A stretch of 64,000 nucleotides of DNA from NCBI RefSeq assembly GCF_002157835.1, contig NZ_CP020809.1, forward strand, positions 6,944,001 to 7,008,000. The letters are read 5' to 3'. A model generated the notes under the pieces. The model saw nothing but the letters and a program-made list of their open reading frames with translations. It did no database searches and was not told where the DNA came from. This document shows, piece by piece, positions 32,294 to 42,939 of this stretch. This stretch comes from Mycobacterium dioxanotrophicus. Its GTDB lineage: Bacteria > Actinomycetota > Actinomycetes > Mycobacteriales > Mycobacteriaceae. The stretch's first letter is position 1. Each line of letters opens with the position of its first letter. A program made the position numbers and the translations under genes.

Positions 32294-35275
32294 TCAGCGG
32301 GTTCCAGGGTCGGCGTCCAGCGCGTAGCGCACTGACTCGTCGAGCCCGAAAGCACTACCCTCCAGCCAGGCTGAGTGGAATGCCGTCGCGCCGAGCGCCT
32401 CGCACGCGGACTGTTCACACTCGTCGTGGAAAGCAGCGAGGTCGGGAAGCGGGGACGGGGAAACGCCAGACGAACGGCCCAGATGCTCGGCCGCACCCAG
32501 AAGCACCGCCGCACGATGCGGGTTTCCTCTGGCGTTCGCGATCCACCCCAGCGCCTCCAGCAGAGCCGCGCACTGCCTGGCGTCGTCGACCAGTTGTGCA
32601 AGCTGAATCCCTTGCTGCAGTAGCTGTTCAGCCCGATCGACGTTGCCGTGTCGCCACCACCCGATCCCGATGGACCACAACCCGTAGGACTGGAAGGCCG
32701 TCTCGCCGGCAGACACCGCGATGGCCAATGCCTTCTCCTGCCAGACCAGGGCCCGTCCGGTGTCGCCGTGGGCTTGTAGCACCCAGCCTCGCAGCATCAT
32801 GGCGGAAATCTGCACGATGGGGTCATCGCTCGCAGCGATGGCATCGTCGAGATGCGCTGCTGCGATGTCTAATTGGCTGTTCAGTACTGCGGCGAACCCC
32901 TCAGCGATGGAGGCCAGCCCGTTCGCCACGGGGTCGGCCAGTTGGGCCGCCAGCCCGCGCGCCTCAGTAGCACATCCAGCTGCGGTCGTGATGTCGCCCT
33001 GCCCGCCGGCAATCATCGCAAGCGCGTGCAGCGCTTTGACTCTGACGATCGTGGGTTCCTGAGGAACCGCAGCCAGACCTTGTTCCAGAGCTCGCCGCGT
33101 CTCGTTGAATGTCCCGTGGGCAATGCCGTACCACTGCAGTGCGACGATCAACTCCAGAGGGTCGCCGCCTGGGACCGTCAGGGCGAACTCCGCGGCTTCG
33201 CGGAAGTTGTGGATCTCGGCTTCGACGAACCGTATCCAGTCGAGCTGACGTGGTCCGAAAAAGTCGGCCGCGGCCTGGCCCGCCCACGATCGGTACCAGT
33301 AGAGGTGTCGCATCCGCAGCTCATGAAATTCGGCGACGTCCTCGATGCGGTCGAGGCCGTAATGGCGCAGCGTATCGATCAACCGAAAACGTACAGAACC
33401 TTCGGCCTCAGTCCTGATCACAACTGATTTGTCGACGAGCGCAGTGAGGATGTCATCGAAGGCTTCGGTCGAAAGGTCAGCGGCGCAGATGTATTCGGCT
33501 GCCTCCAACACGAAGCTCCCGGCGAATACCGATAGGTGTGACCACACACGTTGTTCCGAGGGAGTGCACAGGTCATAGCTCCAACCGATGCTGTAACCGA
33601 GGGTCTGCTGCCGTTGCGGCGCACCCCGCGTCGCGTTCGACAACAACGCATATCGATTGTGCAGCCGCTGCAGCAACTGCTCGGGAGACATCGCGCGCAA
33701 GCGCGCCGCGGCCAACTCGATGCCGAGCGACAAACCGTCCACCTTGGAACAGATTGCGGCGACCGTGCTCCTGTTCCCCTCCGATACGCGGAAGCCGGGT
33801 ACAGACTGAGCCGCCCGCGCGGCGAACAGGTCCACCGCGTCAGATCCCAACGGCGACAGGCGCAGGATCGATTCCCCGGCGACCCCCAGCCGCTCGCGGC
33901 TGGTGATCAGCATCCGCAAGTCCGGGCAAGCTGACAGCAACCACTCCGCCAGTTTCGCTGCCGCATCAACCACTTGCTCACAGTTGTCCATCACGAGCAG
34001 CAACTTGCGGCAGGAGAGGAACTCGACGAGCACGTCCTGCTGCGACCTGACTAGGTCTTCGCGCAGCCCCAATCCCGCGGCTATCGCATAGACGAGCATG
34101 GAGGCGTCGTGGAGCTCACTCAGCTCGACCACGCGGACGCCGTCCGCGAACCTCCGCGACGCCTTTGCGGCGGCGCGCAACGCCAGACGCGTCTTGCCGA
34201 CGCCGCCCACCCCGGTGAGGGTGACGAGCCGAGAGCGGGCCAGGAGGTCTCTCACCTTGGCCAATTCCGCGCGTCGTCCCACGAAGCTGGTGAGTTCGGG
34301 AGGCAGGCTTCCGAGGGTTCTCCCGGCCAGGCCCGACAGCTGCGGCCGGTCCGGATGAGAACTCTCCGATGTGGGTAACGCAGCAGTTCCGGCGCGGCCA
34401 CGGCGGATGCGAGCAGCTCGCAGCATGTCGCGGAACGCGTCAGCGGCCGGCCGCTGCTCGGGTCGCCGACTCATTGCCGACTCGATGAGGCTCGCGACAT
34501 CGTCGGGTATCCCGCTGACGCGAAGGTCGGGGGCCGGTTCGGTGGCGATCCGAAGAAACTGCGCCACCACCTGTTCTCCGCTGCGCCGCTCGAAAGGTAC
34601 GTGTGCGGTGAGCGCGCAGAAGAGACTAGCTCCCAACGCGTAGATGTCCGAGGCATGGCTGGGCACGTTCCCGCCGAGGATCTCGGGGGCCGTGAAAGCT
34701 GGTGAGCCGGTGAATGTCCCGGTCGCGGTCTGGAAGCCGCCGGCAATCCTGGCGATACCCCAGTCGCTCAGTACCGGCTCGCCGTCATCGCTGTACAGAA
34801 CATTGCCTGGCTTGATGTCGCGGTGCAGGATCCCCATCTGGTGGGCCGCGGCCAACGCCCCCGCGAGCTTCTCACCCAACTCCAACGCGTCGCCCACCGT
34901 CATCGCGCCGTGCCGGCGGATTCGGACGTCGAGCGAGCCCGCCGCGAAATACGGCATGACCAGATACGGGTAGCCACTGTCCGTTTGGCCGACTTGCAGG
35001 ACGCTCATGATGTGGCGATGACCGGTCAGTCTGCCCATCGCCCGCTCTTCGCGCAGGAAGCGCTCCCGGTTTCCGTCGCCGACGTCGATGAGAACCTTGA
35101 CGGCTACTGTGCGGTCCAGGTCGGGCTGACGACACCTGTAGACAATGCCGAACCCGCCACGACCGATTTCCAGCGCGTCGGCCAGCCCAGCGGCGCCCAA
35201 CTCCGCCGCGACAGCCCTGCCGTCGCGCTGGGTCGGGAAGCGATCGCCGTCCACCATCGACTGCCTGCGATTCAC
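32294..35275 (-). CDS. Serine/threonine kinase fused to an NB-ARC/AfsR-type STAND ATPase and TPR repeats
   Basis: This 993-residue protein is related to PknK in its kinase half (EIGRGGFGIVYRC, LHRDIKPGN, TGSPAFTAPEIL). The magnesium motif is DWG, not DFG (LSDWGIARIAGGF). The ATPase half is of another type: LTSFVGRRAEL, Walker A LTGVGGVGKT (about residue 350), LLLVMDNCEQVVD and TSRERLGVAGE, as in AfsR/LuxR-type STAND regulators. TPR-like helices follow and there is no DNA-binding domain at the end. The start is GTG 35275, with ATG 35257 an alternative. It is convergent with the DsbA-like gene and probably senses a ligand through the repeats. Confidence 0.9.
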   Translation of the reverse strand: MNRRQSMVDGDRFPTQRDGRAVAAELGAAGLADALEIGRGGFGIVYRCRQPDLDRTVAVKVLIDVGDGNRERFLREERAMGRLTGHRHIMSVLQVGQTDSGYPYLVMPYFAAGSLDVRIRRHGAMTVGDALELGEKLAGALAAAHQMGILHRDIKPGNVLYSDDGEPVLSDWGIARIAGGFQTATGTFTGSPAFTAPEILGGNVPSHASDIYALGASLFCALTAHVPFERRSGEQVVAQFLRIATEPAPDLRVSGIPDDVASLIESAMSRRPEQRPAADAFRDMLRAARIRRGRAGTAALPTSESSHPDRPQLSGLAGRTLGSLPPELTSFVGRRAELAKVRDLLARSRLVTLTGVGGVGKTRLALRAAAKASRRFADGVRVVELSELHDASMLVYAIAAGLGLREDLVRSQQDVLVEFLSCRKLLLVMDNCEQVVDAAAKLAEWLLSACPDLRMLITSRERLGVAGESILRLSPLGSDAVDLFAARAAQSVPGFRVSEGNRSTVAAICSKVDGLSLGIELAAARLRAMSPEQLLQRLHNRYALLSNATRGAPQRQQTLGYSIGWSYDLCTPSEQRVWSHLSVFAGSFVLEAAEYICAADLSTEAFDDILTALVDKSVVIRTEAEGSVRFRLIDTLRHYGLDRIEDVAEFHELRMRHLYWYRSWAGQAAADFFGPRQLDWIRFVEAEIHNFREAAEFALTVPGGDPLELIVALQWYGIAHGTFNETRRALEQGLAAVPQEPTIVRVKALHALAMIAGGQGDITTAAGCATEARGLAAQLADPVANGLASIAEGFAAVLNSQLDIAAAHLDDAIAASDDPIVQISAMMLRGWVLQAHGDTGRALVWQEKALAIAVSAGETAFQSYGLWSIGIGWWRHGNVDRAEQLLQQGIQLAQLVDDARQCAALLEALGWIANARGNPHRAAVLLGAAEHLGRSSGVSPSPLPDLAAFHDECEQSACEALGATAFHSAWLEGSAFGLDESVRYALDADPGTR

Positions 35276-35323
35276 CTGGGCGCGGATTCAGCGTATCCCG
35301 CCATCTCCCACTTGCCGTGGGGT

Positions 35324-35968
35324 TCAGCGCTGCTGTTTCCCCGTCGTTTGGTAGATGACGCGGTTGGCGACATCGACAGCGTGGTCGGCGAAGCGTTCGT
35401 AGTAGCGGCTCAGCAATGTGACGTCGACGGCCGTGACGGTGCCGTGTGACCAGCCCGGGTTCATCACCTGTGCGAACAGTTCTCGGTGCAGCTCGTCCAT
35501 CGCTTCGTCATCGACGTTCAATTGCGCGGCTTGGTCTGGATCCCGAGCCAGCACAACGTTTTTCGTGTCCTCGCTGAGTCTCACGGCGATGCGGCCCATC
35601 TCGCCGAAATAGTCGGCAACCTCGGCGGGTACTGCGATCGCGGGATGGCGTCGTCGGCTGATCCGCGCGACATGCGTCGCCAGCGCACCCATGCGCTGGA
35701 GGTCGGCCACATCTTTGAGCGAGCTCACCACCGCTCGCAGATCACCGGCCACGGGGGCTTGCCGAGCCAGGATCACCAGCGCGTCGGATTCGAGCGATGT
35801 GCACAGGTAGGCGATGTCGTTGTAGCGGTCGATGACGTCTTCGGCGATCTGCAAGTCAGCCTGCAACAGCGCCTCGGTGGCGTGGTCCATGGCAGATCCG
35901 GCGTGATCGCACAGGTTCGCGATCCCACCGTGGAGGGCGTCGAGCTGCGCGCGAAAGGCGTGCCGCAT
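35324..35968 (-). CDS. phoU: PhoU-family phosphate signalling protein
   Basis: This protein of about 214 residues is made of two three-helix PhoU repeats. Each has the conserved metal-binding pattern: DRYNDIAYLCTSLESDALVILARQ, and LLSRYYERFADHAVDVANRVIY with E/DxxxD. PhoU proteins link the Pst transporter to the SenX3-RegX3 phosphate response. The start ATG 35968 (MRHAFRAQLDAL) is the usual one for the family; the longer frame upstream is not. No pst or regulator gene is adjacent, so it is an orphan copy like the mycobacterial PhoY proteins. Confidence 0.9.
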   Translation of the reverse strand: MRHAFRAQLDALHGGIANLCDHAGSAMDHATEALLQADLQIAEDVIDRYNDIAYLCTSLESDALVILARQAPVAGDLRAVVSSLKDVADLQRMGALATHVARISRRRHPAIAVPAEVADYFGEMGRIAVRLSEDTKNVVLARDPDQAAQLNVDDEAMDELHRELFAQVMNPGWSHGTVTAVDVTLLSRYYERFADHAVDVANRVIYQTTGKQQR

Positions 35969-36017
35969 ACGCGCTGATGCTATGACGTACGCGGCGGCCT
36001 CGCACCGAACCGTCCGG

Positions 36018-37070
36018 TTATCGGGACAAAGCCGCGCTCGGTCGGTATTCCCACAACTGCGGTGTGCCGTGACCGTTGTCGGCAACAGGGAGATAGCTCT
36101 GGCCGGTTACGGGGTCCACGGCCACGGTATGAGCCCCGTCGGCGACGTGAGCCGATCCGCGCGCGTGCAGATGTCCGCGGTCGTGGTCGGCGATGCTCAC
36201 CCAGCCGCTTTCAGTGGCGACGTACACCCGACCTCTCGGCGGATCGTAGGCGAGCACATCGGGCGAATCACCCACCGGCAGCGTGTCGACGACGGTACGG
36301 CCCGCGAGATCGACTGTGGCCAGGGTGGCGTTGCCTTCGCAGCCAACAAACATCACCTGGTGGACGTTGTCGAGCACCTGGCCATGTGGGTGATCGCATC
36401 CCGGAGTCGCAATGCGGTCGACGACCGACTTCGAGACGGGATCGACCACCGCCAGGTCACCACGGCCTTGTACGGCAACCACCATGCGGTCGATGGCGGG
36501 ATCGTAGACGACGTTGCCGACATCGCCGCCAAGAGGCACGGTCGCCACCACCGCACCGGCTCCGGCGTCGACAACGGTTTCGTTTCCGGCACTTTCATTG
36601 GTGCTCCACACCGTATGCCGTAGCGGGTCGTAGGCCAGACCATCCGGATAGGCGGCAGTCGAAGCGGTAAAGACGGTGGCGGCGCTGTCCTCGTCGAGCG
36701 CCACCAGCTGGTTGCGAGCCGTCACGGTCGCATAGACCCGCCTCTGCTCGGGCACCACGATCACGCCGTGCACATCTGGCAGGTCGTTCACGGTACGCAG
36801 CACCCGGTGGTGGGTCAGATCGACCTCGACGAGTTGACCGGCACCCATATGCGCCACGAACAACAGACCTCTTCCAGCATCGAGTGCCTGGTAATCGAAA
36901 CGCCCTGTGCCACCGGTCAGATCGAGCGTCGACACCTGTTGCCATGGCAAGGACTGTGGACCGGCCGAGCCACCCGTGCACCCCGCCGCGGCAAGAACGC
37001 CGGTCACCGCAACGTCGAGCAGACGCCGAGCCGCGGCCCGCCCCACCATTGCGTGACCTGAGTTAGTCAC
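36018..37070 (-). CDS. YVTN-type beta-propeller lipoprotein
   Basis: This 350-residue protein has a lipobox, VTGVLAAAGC near residue 31, so it is probably a lipoprotein. The rest is a seven-bladed propeller with repeats such as DGLAYDPLRHTVW, GNVVYDPAIDRMVV and DVLAYDPPRGRVYV. Three cysteines besides the lipid Cys occur in PGCDHPHG and FVGCEG. Such propellers bind ligands or partner proteins at the cell surface; no enzyme residues are evident. It ends about 50 bases after the phoU start and may share its transcript. Confidence 0.8.
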   Translation of the reverse strand: MTNSGHAMVGRAAARRLLDVAVTGVLAAAGCTGGSAGPQSLPWQQVSTLDLTGGTGRFDYQALDAGRGLLFVAHMGAGQLVEVDLTHHRVLRTVNDLPDVHGVIVVPEQRRVYATVTARNQLVALDEDSAATVFTASTAAYPDGLAYDPLRHTVWSTNESAGNETVVDAGAGAVVATVPLGGDVGNVVYDPAIDRMVVAVQGRGDLAVVDPVSKSVVDRIATPGCDHPHGQVLDNVHQVMFVGCEGNATLATVDLAGRTVVDTLPVGDSPDVLAYDPPRGRVYVATESGWVSIADHDRGHLHARGSAHVADGAHTVAVDPVTGQSYLPVADNGHGTPQLWEYRPSAALSR

Positions 37071-37100
37071 AGGTTGAACCGTACGCCGGGGATGCCGAAT

Positions 37101-38129
37101 CTAGGCTCCGGCAAGCATTTCCTGTGCTGTGGGCAGTTGCGGCCGCGACCGATCGAGGAACACCGGCGCCTGCGGATCGGCGCTCACCGCACCCGGTGCG
37201 GTGGGCGAGCTATTCGACAGAGTGGCGCTGAGAACCTGCACGAATTGTGCAGGCTGATCGTTCTGCAGGTAGTGGTTGGCGCCCGGCAGCAGCCAGAACT
37301 CGTTAGCGCCCGGCTTGGTCGCGAGGTAGTTGTTCCAGACGTACGCCGCGACCCGGAGGGGCGATATCTCGTCGTACAACCCCCACACCACAGTGGTTTT
37401 CACCGGCATGACGGCCAGCGCCTGCAGCCATTCCTGCTCGTGCTCGGATCGTTCCACCAGATACTGGATGGTGTCGTGAATGACGCCGATGCCGTCGTTG
37501 ACACCGAAGGTGTCTGCCAGCGCAGCGATCGCCGGATCATCCAGTCCACGCCGCGGCGTGAACGTCGTCTGCCCCAAGCCGGCGGCGAGGATCTGGGGCG
37601 TGATCGCCGCGATCGTCGCGGGAGCCGATTCAGGATGCAGGACGAGTCGTTGGAACTCGTTCAGATTCGACAAGGGCAGAAAGATATTGCCGTTGCTGAG
37701 CACCAGATTGGACACCGCGAACGGCGTCTGCCCCGTGCTACAGCGGCGCGCGAACGCCAGCGCGACACTGTCGCCGCGATCGTGTGCGACGACAGCGCCC
37801 TCGTGCGCACCGAGGACGTCGACCAGGTAGTAGCCGAGCAACTCACTGTCGCGCCGCAGGGTGTAGTTCTCGCCCTTGGGCTTGTCCGAGAATCCGAAGC
37901 CGGGCAGATCGAGGACGCACGCGCGATAGTCGGCACTGAGCTCCCCCACCACGTCCTGCCAGTCGATACTGCTGGTCGGAAACCCGTGCACCATGAGCAG
38001 CACCGGCGCCTCGGGATCGCCGAATTCGGCGTGGAAGATGTTCAGGGTGCGGGCATGCCGCATGGGTTCGGTCGGAACCCACTCGAAGTGAGCACCCGCT
38101 TCGAGCCACGCCTGGGCAGTTCGTTCCAT
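37101..38129 (-). CDS. Alpha/beta hydrolase with Asp nucleophile (haloalkane dehalogenase/epoxide hydrolase-like)
   Basis: This 342-residue hydrolase has LLMVHGFPTSSIDW (oxyanion) and LDLPGFGFSDKPKG. The elbow is VVAHDRGDSVAL, where the nucleophile is Asp, as in haloalkane dehalogenases and epoxide hydrolases. The acid is in WGLYDEISP and the base His in PGANHYLQND. The usual Trp after the nucleophile (HDWG) is Arg here, so halide binding may be absent. An extended C-terminal tail (about 40 residues, Pro/Ser-rich) is unusual. The start is ATG 38129. It is the middle of three minus-strand genes with short gaps. Confidence 0.83.
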   Translation of the reverse strand: MERTAQAWLEAGAHFEWVPTEPMRHARTLNIFHAEFGDPEAPVLLMVHGFPTSSIDWQDVVGELSADYRACVLDLPGFGFSDKPKGENYTLRRDSELLGYYLVDVLGAHEGAVVAHDRGDSVALAFARRCSTGQTPFAVSNLVLSNGNIFLPLSNLNEFQRLVLHPESAPATIAAITPQILAAGLGQTTFTPRRGLDDPAIAALADTFGVNDGIGVIHDTIQYLVERSEHEQEWLQALAVMPVKTTVVWGLYDEISPLRVAAYVWNNYLATKPGANEFWLLPGANHYLQNDQPAQFVQVLSATLSNSSPTAPGAVSADPQAPVFLDRSRPQLPTAQEMLAGA

Positions 38130-38156
38130 GCTGGGCCCCTCTCGGTGTCCGACCCA

Positions 38157-39404
38157 TCAATATTCTGCGTCGTCGCGGAAGCGGATGCGGGGCGGTATGA
38201 GCGCCCAGATGGCGCGCCCGGCCTGGAATCCCAGCGAGATCGACAACATCGAGACCAGCATCAGAATGATCGCGTTGGTGCTGTCGCCGTCGCCGCCGAC
38301 GATCTCGGTGATGCCGACCAGACCGATCGAGCTGGGCACCATGAGCCAGAACCCGGGTACGAGCAGGACCCGTGAGGACGGGGTACTGCGCAGCTCACCC
38401 AGCGCCAAGGTGCAGATCATGAGTGCCAAGCCACCACCGAATCCGCTGGTGTACGCACCGAAGAGTTCAGCGGTGCCGAATTGAGCGGCGTAGCTGACGT
38501 ACAGGATGAGCAGCAGCCAGGGCATGAATCGGCGGGGCGGCCCGTGGTAGAGCATGATTCCCACGCCGTACACCGCAACCCCCAGCCACGGCGCCCAAGG
38601 GCCGAGGAGGTTTCGCGGTGCGTCGGTCAACTCCCACTGCGTGATGCCGAGGGCTTGGATGCCGAGCACGATCCCGAGCGCGAGCTGTGCCAGCCGGGTG
38701 AACCCTTGCGTGAGGCGGGCCGCCGCGGAGACGACTTCACCGGTAGACGCCTCGAGTATTGCCAGCGTGATGCCGACACCGGGCAGGAACAACGTCAGCG
38801 GCGGTATGAGCACCCGCAGACTGTCCTGCCCCATGTGCAGCAGCCGTCCGATGCTGAACGCCGCGAACGTGACGATGAACGCGCTGATGAACGGCAGGAG
38901 CCGCAGGAATGCGGCATTGAAGCGCGCGATGATATCGAGAGCCCCGACGACCAAGCCGAAACCGGTGGCCGCCACCAACCCGACCGGAGTCGGCTGCAGG
39001 ATCAGTCCGTACGCCGCGCTCTGCACTGCGTACCCGATCATGTTGACCCACCACGGAAGCGGGCGGGGCAGCGCCAGAATCCGGTCGAGCTCAGCGGTGC
39101 CGTCCGAGGGACTGATGAAGTTCCGATACGTTCTGCGCACCAATGCGCCGAGTTGGAACGCCTGGTCGTAGCGCAGGCTCTCCCCGACATGCTCGATACG
39201 GCTGTCACAGGATTCGCCGACCTGGATGTAGTTCGGCAAGATCAGAAAACGAGGTTCGAGACGAAAGCGGTCGCTGGCACGGGTGAGCACCATCCGCACA
39301 TAGTCGACCGAATAGTCGGCGGCGAGCATCGCGGCACCGAGCCGCGCCAGATAGTCGACGACTGCGCGCTGCTCGTCGTCGACGTGCTCAACCGTCTCGG
39401 ACAC
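38157..39404 (-). CDS. Threonine/serine exporter-family protein (ThrE-like)
   Basis: This 415-residue membrane protein has the two-part layout of ThrE. A soluble N-terminal domain contains LARLGAAMLAADYSVDYVRMVL and FLILPNYIQVG. About ten hydrophobic helices follow, including FLPGVGITLAILEASTGEVVSAAARL and LVPGFWLMVPSSIGLVG. ThrE exports threonine and serine with the proton gradient in Corynebacterium. Both halves are fused in one chain, as usual for actinobacteria. It starts at ATG 39404 and lies 27 bases upstream of the hydrolase gene. Confidence 0.88.
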   Translation of the reverse strand: MSETVEHVDDEQRAVVDYLARLGAAMLAADYSVDYVRMVLTRASDRFRLEPRFLILPNYIQVGESCDSRIEHVGESLRYDQAFQLGALVRRTYRNFISPSDGTAELDRILALPRPLPWWVNMIGYAVQSAAYGLILQPTPVGLVAATGFGLVVGALDIIARFNAAFLRLLPFISAFIVTFAAFSIGRLLHMGQDSLRVLIPPLTLFLPGVGITLAILEASTGEVVSAAARLTQGFTRLAQLALGIVLGIQALGITQWELTDAPRNLLGPWAPWLGVAVYGVGIMLYHGPPRRFMPWLLLILYVSYAAQFGTAELFGAYTSGFGGGLALMICTLALGELRSTPSSRVLLVPGFWLMVPSSIGLVGITEIVGGDGDSTNAIILMLVSMLSISLGFQAGRAIWALIPPRIRFRDDAEY

Positions 39405-39508
39405 GATCGGAACTGTAAAACGTTTGCCGTGCGGACGTGCCGAGTTTGGCGTGCAGAACCGTACTCGAGTCGCCTCAGGGCGATTTCAGCGATTCCGCAG
39501 GATCGACA

Positions 39509-39550
39509 ACCCGGTCAACAATTTTCGCCGTCGGTAATTGTTGACCGGGT
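39509..39550 (-). terminator. Strong hairpin after the mmpS-mmpL operon
   Basis: ACCCGGTCAACAATT (39509-39523) pairs perfectly with AATTGTTGACCGGGT (39536-39550) around a 12-base loop. It begins six bases beyond the stop of the last operon gene on the minus strand. This is the longest perfect stem I noticed in the window. Confidence 0.8.
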
Positions 39551-39556
39551 CCGCAA

Positions 39557-40036
39557 TCAGGTCCAGTTCCACACCGACATGTCGCCTGCCGGGTAGTTCA
39601 TGCAGACGTCGGTGGTACGGGCGGCCACTCCTTTGTTGTTGAAGAACAACTTGGCCCAGTTCGGCCACCGCCAGGACATGTTCTCGTAGAACGCGTTGGT
39701 GGCCGTGTCCTCGGAGTACTGACGCCGTCCGGCGTAGTCCAGCGAGAAGAACCAGTGGATCCGGTCCTGGGCACCTTGCTGATCGGCCGCCGGCTTGTTG
39801 TTGTAGTCGATCATGTAGCGCTCGTAGTACACCGGTTCGACATCACGTGCGGCAGCCATGATCTGCTCAGCGGTACACGGCGTTTTGAGAATGCGGTTCG
39901 GGATCGGGTAGTCGTCGGTGGCATCGGCCGAGGCGAGCGCCGGAACGGCTCCCACTGTCGCGGCCATCGCGACGGCGGCGACAGCACACCGAATCAGGTT
40001 GGTAGACAATCCTTTACCTTTCGCTTCCGACCTCAT
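39557..40036 (-). CDS. Rv0455c-like secreted protein (DUF5078)
   Basis: This 159-residue exported protein matches M. tuberculosis Rv0455c along its mature length: [56 protein letters not shown] and a shared end [12 protein letters not shown]. The two cysteines (KTPC and DVC) match the disulphide pair of that protein. The signal peptide is [20 protein letters not shown]. Rv0455c is needed for siderophore secretion together with MmpS4/MmpL4. Here the ATG overlaps the mmpL stop (TGATG), so the three proteins are made from one operon. A role as periplasmic or secreted partner of this MmpL is inferred. Confidence 0.92.
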   Translation of the reverse strand: MRSEAKGKGLSTNLIRCAVAAVAMAATVGAVPALASADATDDYPIPNRILKTPCTAEQIMAAARDVEPVYYERYMIDYNNKPAADQQGAQDRIHWFFSLDYAGRRQYSEDTATNAFYENMSWRWPNWAKLFFNNKGVAARTTDVCMNYPAGDMSVWNWT

Positions 40037-42939
40037 CAGGCCAACGCCTCCTCGGGGTTGCGTTGGATCGCCTTCGGCCAGGGTTGCGGCACCGGGCGCT
40101 GACGGACCCGCTGTGGCCACCAGAACCAGCGGCCGAGCAGCGTGGCGATCGACGGTGTCATCAAACTCCGGACCACGAGGGTGTCGAACAGCAAGCCGAG
40201 GCCGATGGTGGTGCCGACCTGGCCGATGATGATCAGATTGCTGACCGCCATCGACGCCATGGTGAAGGCGAAGACCAGACCGGCGGCCGTGACCACGGCA
40301 CCGGTGCCGACCATGGCTCGGATGATGCCGGTCTTCAAACCCGCGTGGATCTCTTCTTTCACGCGGGAGACCAGCAGCAGGTTGTAATCCGCGCCGACGG
40401 CAAGTAGGACGATGACCGACATCGGCAGCACCATCCAGTGCAGCGGGATGCCCACGACGTGTTGCCACAGCAGCACCGACAAGCCGAATGCCGAGGCCAG
40501 ACTGAGCACCACCGTGCCGACGATCACCGCCGAAGCCACCACGGCACGGGTGAGCACCATCATGATGATGAAGATCAGGATCAACGCGGACGCCGCGACG
40601 ATGAGCAGATCGTAGTTGGCGCCCAGCTGCATGTCGTTGTACATGGCTGCGCTGCCGCCCAGATAGATCTTGGCTCCCTCGAACGGTGTCCCCTTGATCG
40701 CGTCGGCCGCCGCGACCTTGAGCGGCTCGATACGTGAGGTTCCCTCCTGTGTCAGCGGGTCACCCTGGTGAATGATGGTGAACCGCACCGCATGTCCGTC
40801 GGGCGACATGAAAAGCTTGATCCCGCGCTGGAAGTCGGCAGTCTGGAACGCTTCCGGCGGCAGGTAGAACGAGTCGTCGTTCTTGGCCGCATCGAACGCC
40901 TCGCCCATGGCGGTGGAGTTCTCCTGCATCGCCATCGTCTGGTTCTGCTGAGCCTTCTGCACCTGGTACTGGTTCAGCAGCGTCCGCTTCTGATTCTTCA
41001 TGGACTGGATCTGTGCCGGCATCACGGCGACCATCCGCGGCATCAGGTCGGCCATGCGCTGCATGTCGGGAACCAGATCCTGGAAGTCGTCGGACATCGT
41101 GCCGATGCCGTCGAGGCTGTCGAAGACCGACCGCAGGGACCAGCACATCGGAATGTCGAAGCAGTGCGGTTCCCAGTAGAGGTAATTTCGGAGCGGCCGG
41201 AACTGGTCGTCGAAGTCTGCCAGGTGGTCCCGAACCGACGAGATGTCACCAGAGGTGGTCTTCATCTTGTCGGCCATGCGCTGCGACACCGCGGCGAGGT
41301 CCGTCTGGATGTTCATCATCTCGGTCATCGCGTCGATGCTCATCTGAAGGTCGTCGGCCTGTTTGAGCATGTTGTCGAGATTGGTCTGCATGTAGTCGTT
41401 GTTCATGATCTGGCTGGTGCCGTTCTGGCCCAGCGTGTACGGGATCGTCGAATGCTTGATCGGATCCCCGTCGGGTCGCGTGATGGTCTGCACCTGGGCG
41501 ATGCCATGAACGGCCTTGAGCGCCTTGGCGATCTTGTCGATGACCAGGAAGTCCGCCGGGTTCCGCAGATCGCGATCGGTCTCGATCATCATCAGGTCCG
41601 GGTTCATCTTGGCCTCGGAGAAGTGCCGGAAGGCGGCCGCGTAGCCGACGTTCGCGGGAACGTCCTCGGGCAAGTAGATGCGGTCGTTGTAGGTCGTGTG
41701 GTACCCGGGCAGAGTGATCAGGCCGATCAGCGATGCGACGATGGCGCACACCAGGATTGCGCCGGGCCACCGCACTGTGGCGGTGCCGATCCGATGCCAT
41801 CCGCGAGACTGGGTCACGCGTTTCGGCTCCAGGATGCGGCCGAAGCGGCTCAACACCGAGATGACGGCGGGCCCCATGGTCAGCGCCGCGGCCACGACGA
41901 TCACCATGCCGACCGACAACGGGATACCCATCGTCTGGAAGTACGGCAACCGGGTGAAGTGCAGGCACAGCGTCGCACCGGCGATCGTCAGGCCCGAGGC
42001 CAGCACAACATGCGCTGTGCCATGGAACATGGTGTAGTAGGCCGATTCTCGGTCTTCACCGGCCCGCCGCGCCTCCTGATATCGACCGATCAGGAAGATC
42101 GCGTAGTCGGTGGCCGCGGCGATGGCCAAGGTGACCACCAGGTTCGTGGCGAAGGTCGTCAGCCCGAAGACGTTGTGGAATCCCAGGAATGCCACCAACC
42201 CCCGGGCCGCGGACAGTTCGAGTACCACCATCACCATCACGATGAGCATGGTGATGACAGACCGGTAAACCCCCAACAGCATGACCGCGATGACCGCGAA
42301 GGTCACCATCTCGATCATTTCCATGCTCTTGTCGCCGACGGCATTCTGATCGGTGCTCGTCGCCGCGGGTCCTGTGACGTACGCCTTCACGCCTGGCGGA
42401 GCGGGACTTTCGGTGGCGATGTGGCGCACCGCCTCGACCGACTCGTTGGCCAGCGTTTCACCCTGATCGCCTGCGATGTAGACCTGGACATAGGCGGCCT
42501 TGCCGTCGGCACTCTGTGCGCCTTTAGCGGTCAGAGAATCGCCCCAGAAGTCCTGGACGTGCTGCACGTGGGTGGTGTCGGCGCGCAGATCCCGAACCAT
42601 CTTGTCGTAGAAGTCGTGGGCATCGGCACCCAAGGGCTGATCGCCTTCGAGCACGATCATCACCGAGCTGCTGGTGTCGTATTCCTGGAACACCTTGCCG
42701 ACCCGCTTAGTGGCAATCATCGATGGCGCGTCGTTGGGGCTCATCGACACCGCGCGCAGCTTGCCCACTTCCTCGAGCTGCGGGACGACGGTGTTGAGAA
42801 CGGCCACGATCGCAATCCACGCCAGGATGATCGGTACCGCGAACGTTCGGATGAACCGCGGAAGGCGCGGCCGCGGGGGCGCGGCGTGGCGTGCCGCCGG
42901 TATGGCGTCGGTCGGAGCGTCGTCCGTCGGCGCGCTCAT
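40036..42939 (-). CDS. mmpL: MmpL-family RND transporter (MmpL4/5 type)
   Basis: This 967-residue RND transporter of the mycobacterial membrane exports lipids or siderophores using the proton gradient. Two six-helix halves each carry a periplasmic loop. The first half contains the family segments [20 protein letters not shown] and [16 protein letters not shown]. The second contains [25 protein letters not shown], where the AxDY motif holds proton-relay residues. The coiled-coil segment between (many Met/Gln, [19 protein letters not shown]) matches the MmpL4/5 subgroup. It overlaps mmpS by ATGA and the Rv0455c-like gene by one base. Cargo cannot be read; a siderophore or glycolipid is most likely. 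Confidence 0.94.
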   Translation of the reverse strand: MSAPTDDAPTDAIPAARHAAPPRPRLPRFIRTFAVPIILAWIAIVAVLNTVVPQLEEVGKLRAVSMSPNDAPSMIATKRVGKVFQEYDTSSSVMIVLEGDQPLGADAHDFYDKMVRDLRADTTHVQHVQDFWGDSLTAKGAQSADGKAAYVQVYIAGDQGETLANESVEAVRHIATESPAPPGVKAYVTGPAATSTDQNAVGDKSMEMIEMVTFAVIAVMLLGVYRSVITMLIVMVMVVLELSAARGLVAFLGFHNVFGLTTFATNLVVTLAIAAATDYAIFLIGRYQEARRAGEDRESAYYTMFHGTAHVVLASGLTIAGATLCLHFTRLPYFQTMGIPLSVGMVIVVAAALTMGPAVISVLSRFGRILEPKRVTQSRGWHRIGTATVRWPGAILVCAIVASLIGLITLPGYHTTYNDRIYLPEDVPANVGYAAAFRHFSEAKMNPDLMMIETDRDLRNPADFLVIDKIAKALKAVHGIAQVQTITRPDGDPIKHSTIPYTLGQNGTSQIMNNDYMQTNLDNMLKQADDLQMSIDAMTEMMNIQTDLAAVSQRMADKMKTTSGDISSVRDHLADFDDQFRPLRNYLYWEPHCFDIPMCWSLRSVFDSLDGIGTMSDDFQDLVPDMQRMADLMPRMVAVMPAQIQSMKNQKRTLLNQYQVQKAQQNQTMAMQENSTAMGEAFDAAKNDDSFYLPPEAFQTADFQRGIKLFMSPDGHAVRFTIIHQGDPLTQEGTSRIEPLKVAAADAIKGTPFEGAKIYLGGSAAMYNDMQLGANYDLLIVAASALILIFIIMMVLTRAVVASAVIVGTVVLSLASAFGLSVLLWQHVVGIPLHWMVLPMSVIVLLAVGADYNLLLVSRVKEEIHAGLKTGIIRAMVGTGAVVTAAGLVFAFTMASMAVSNLIIIGQVGTTIGLGLLFDTLVVRSLMTPSIATLLGRWFWWPQRVRQRPVPQPWPKAIQRNPEEALA

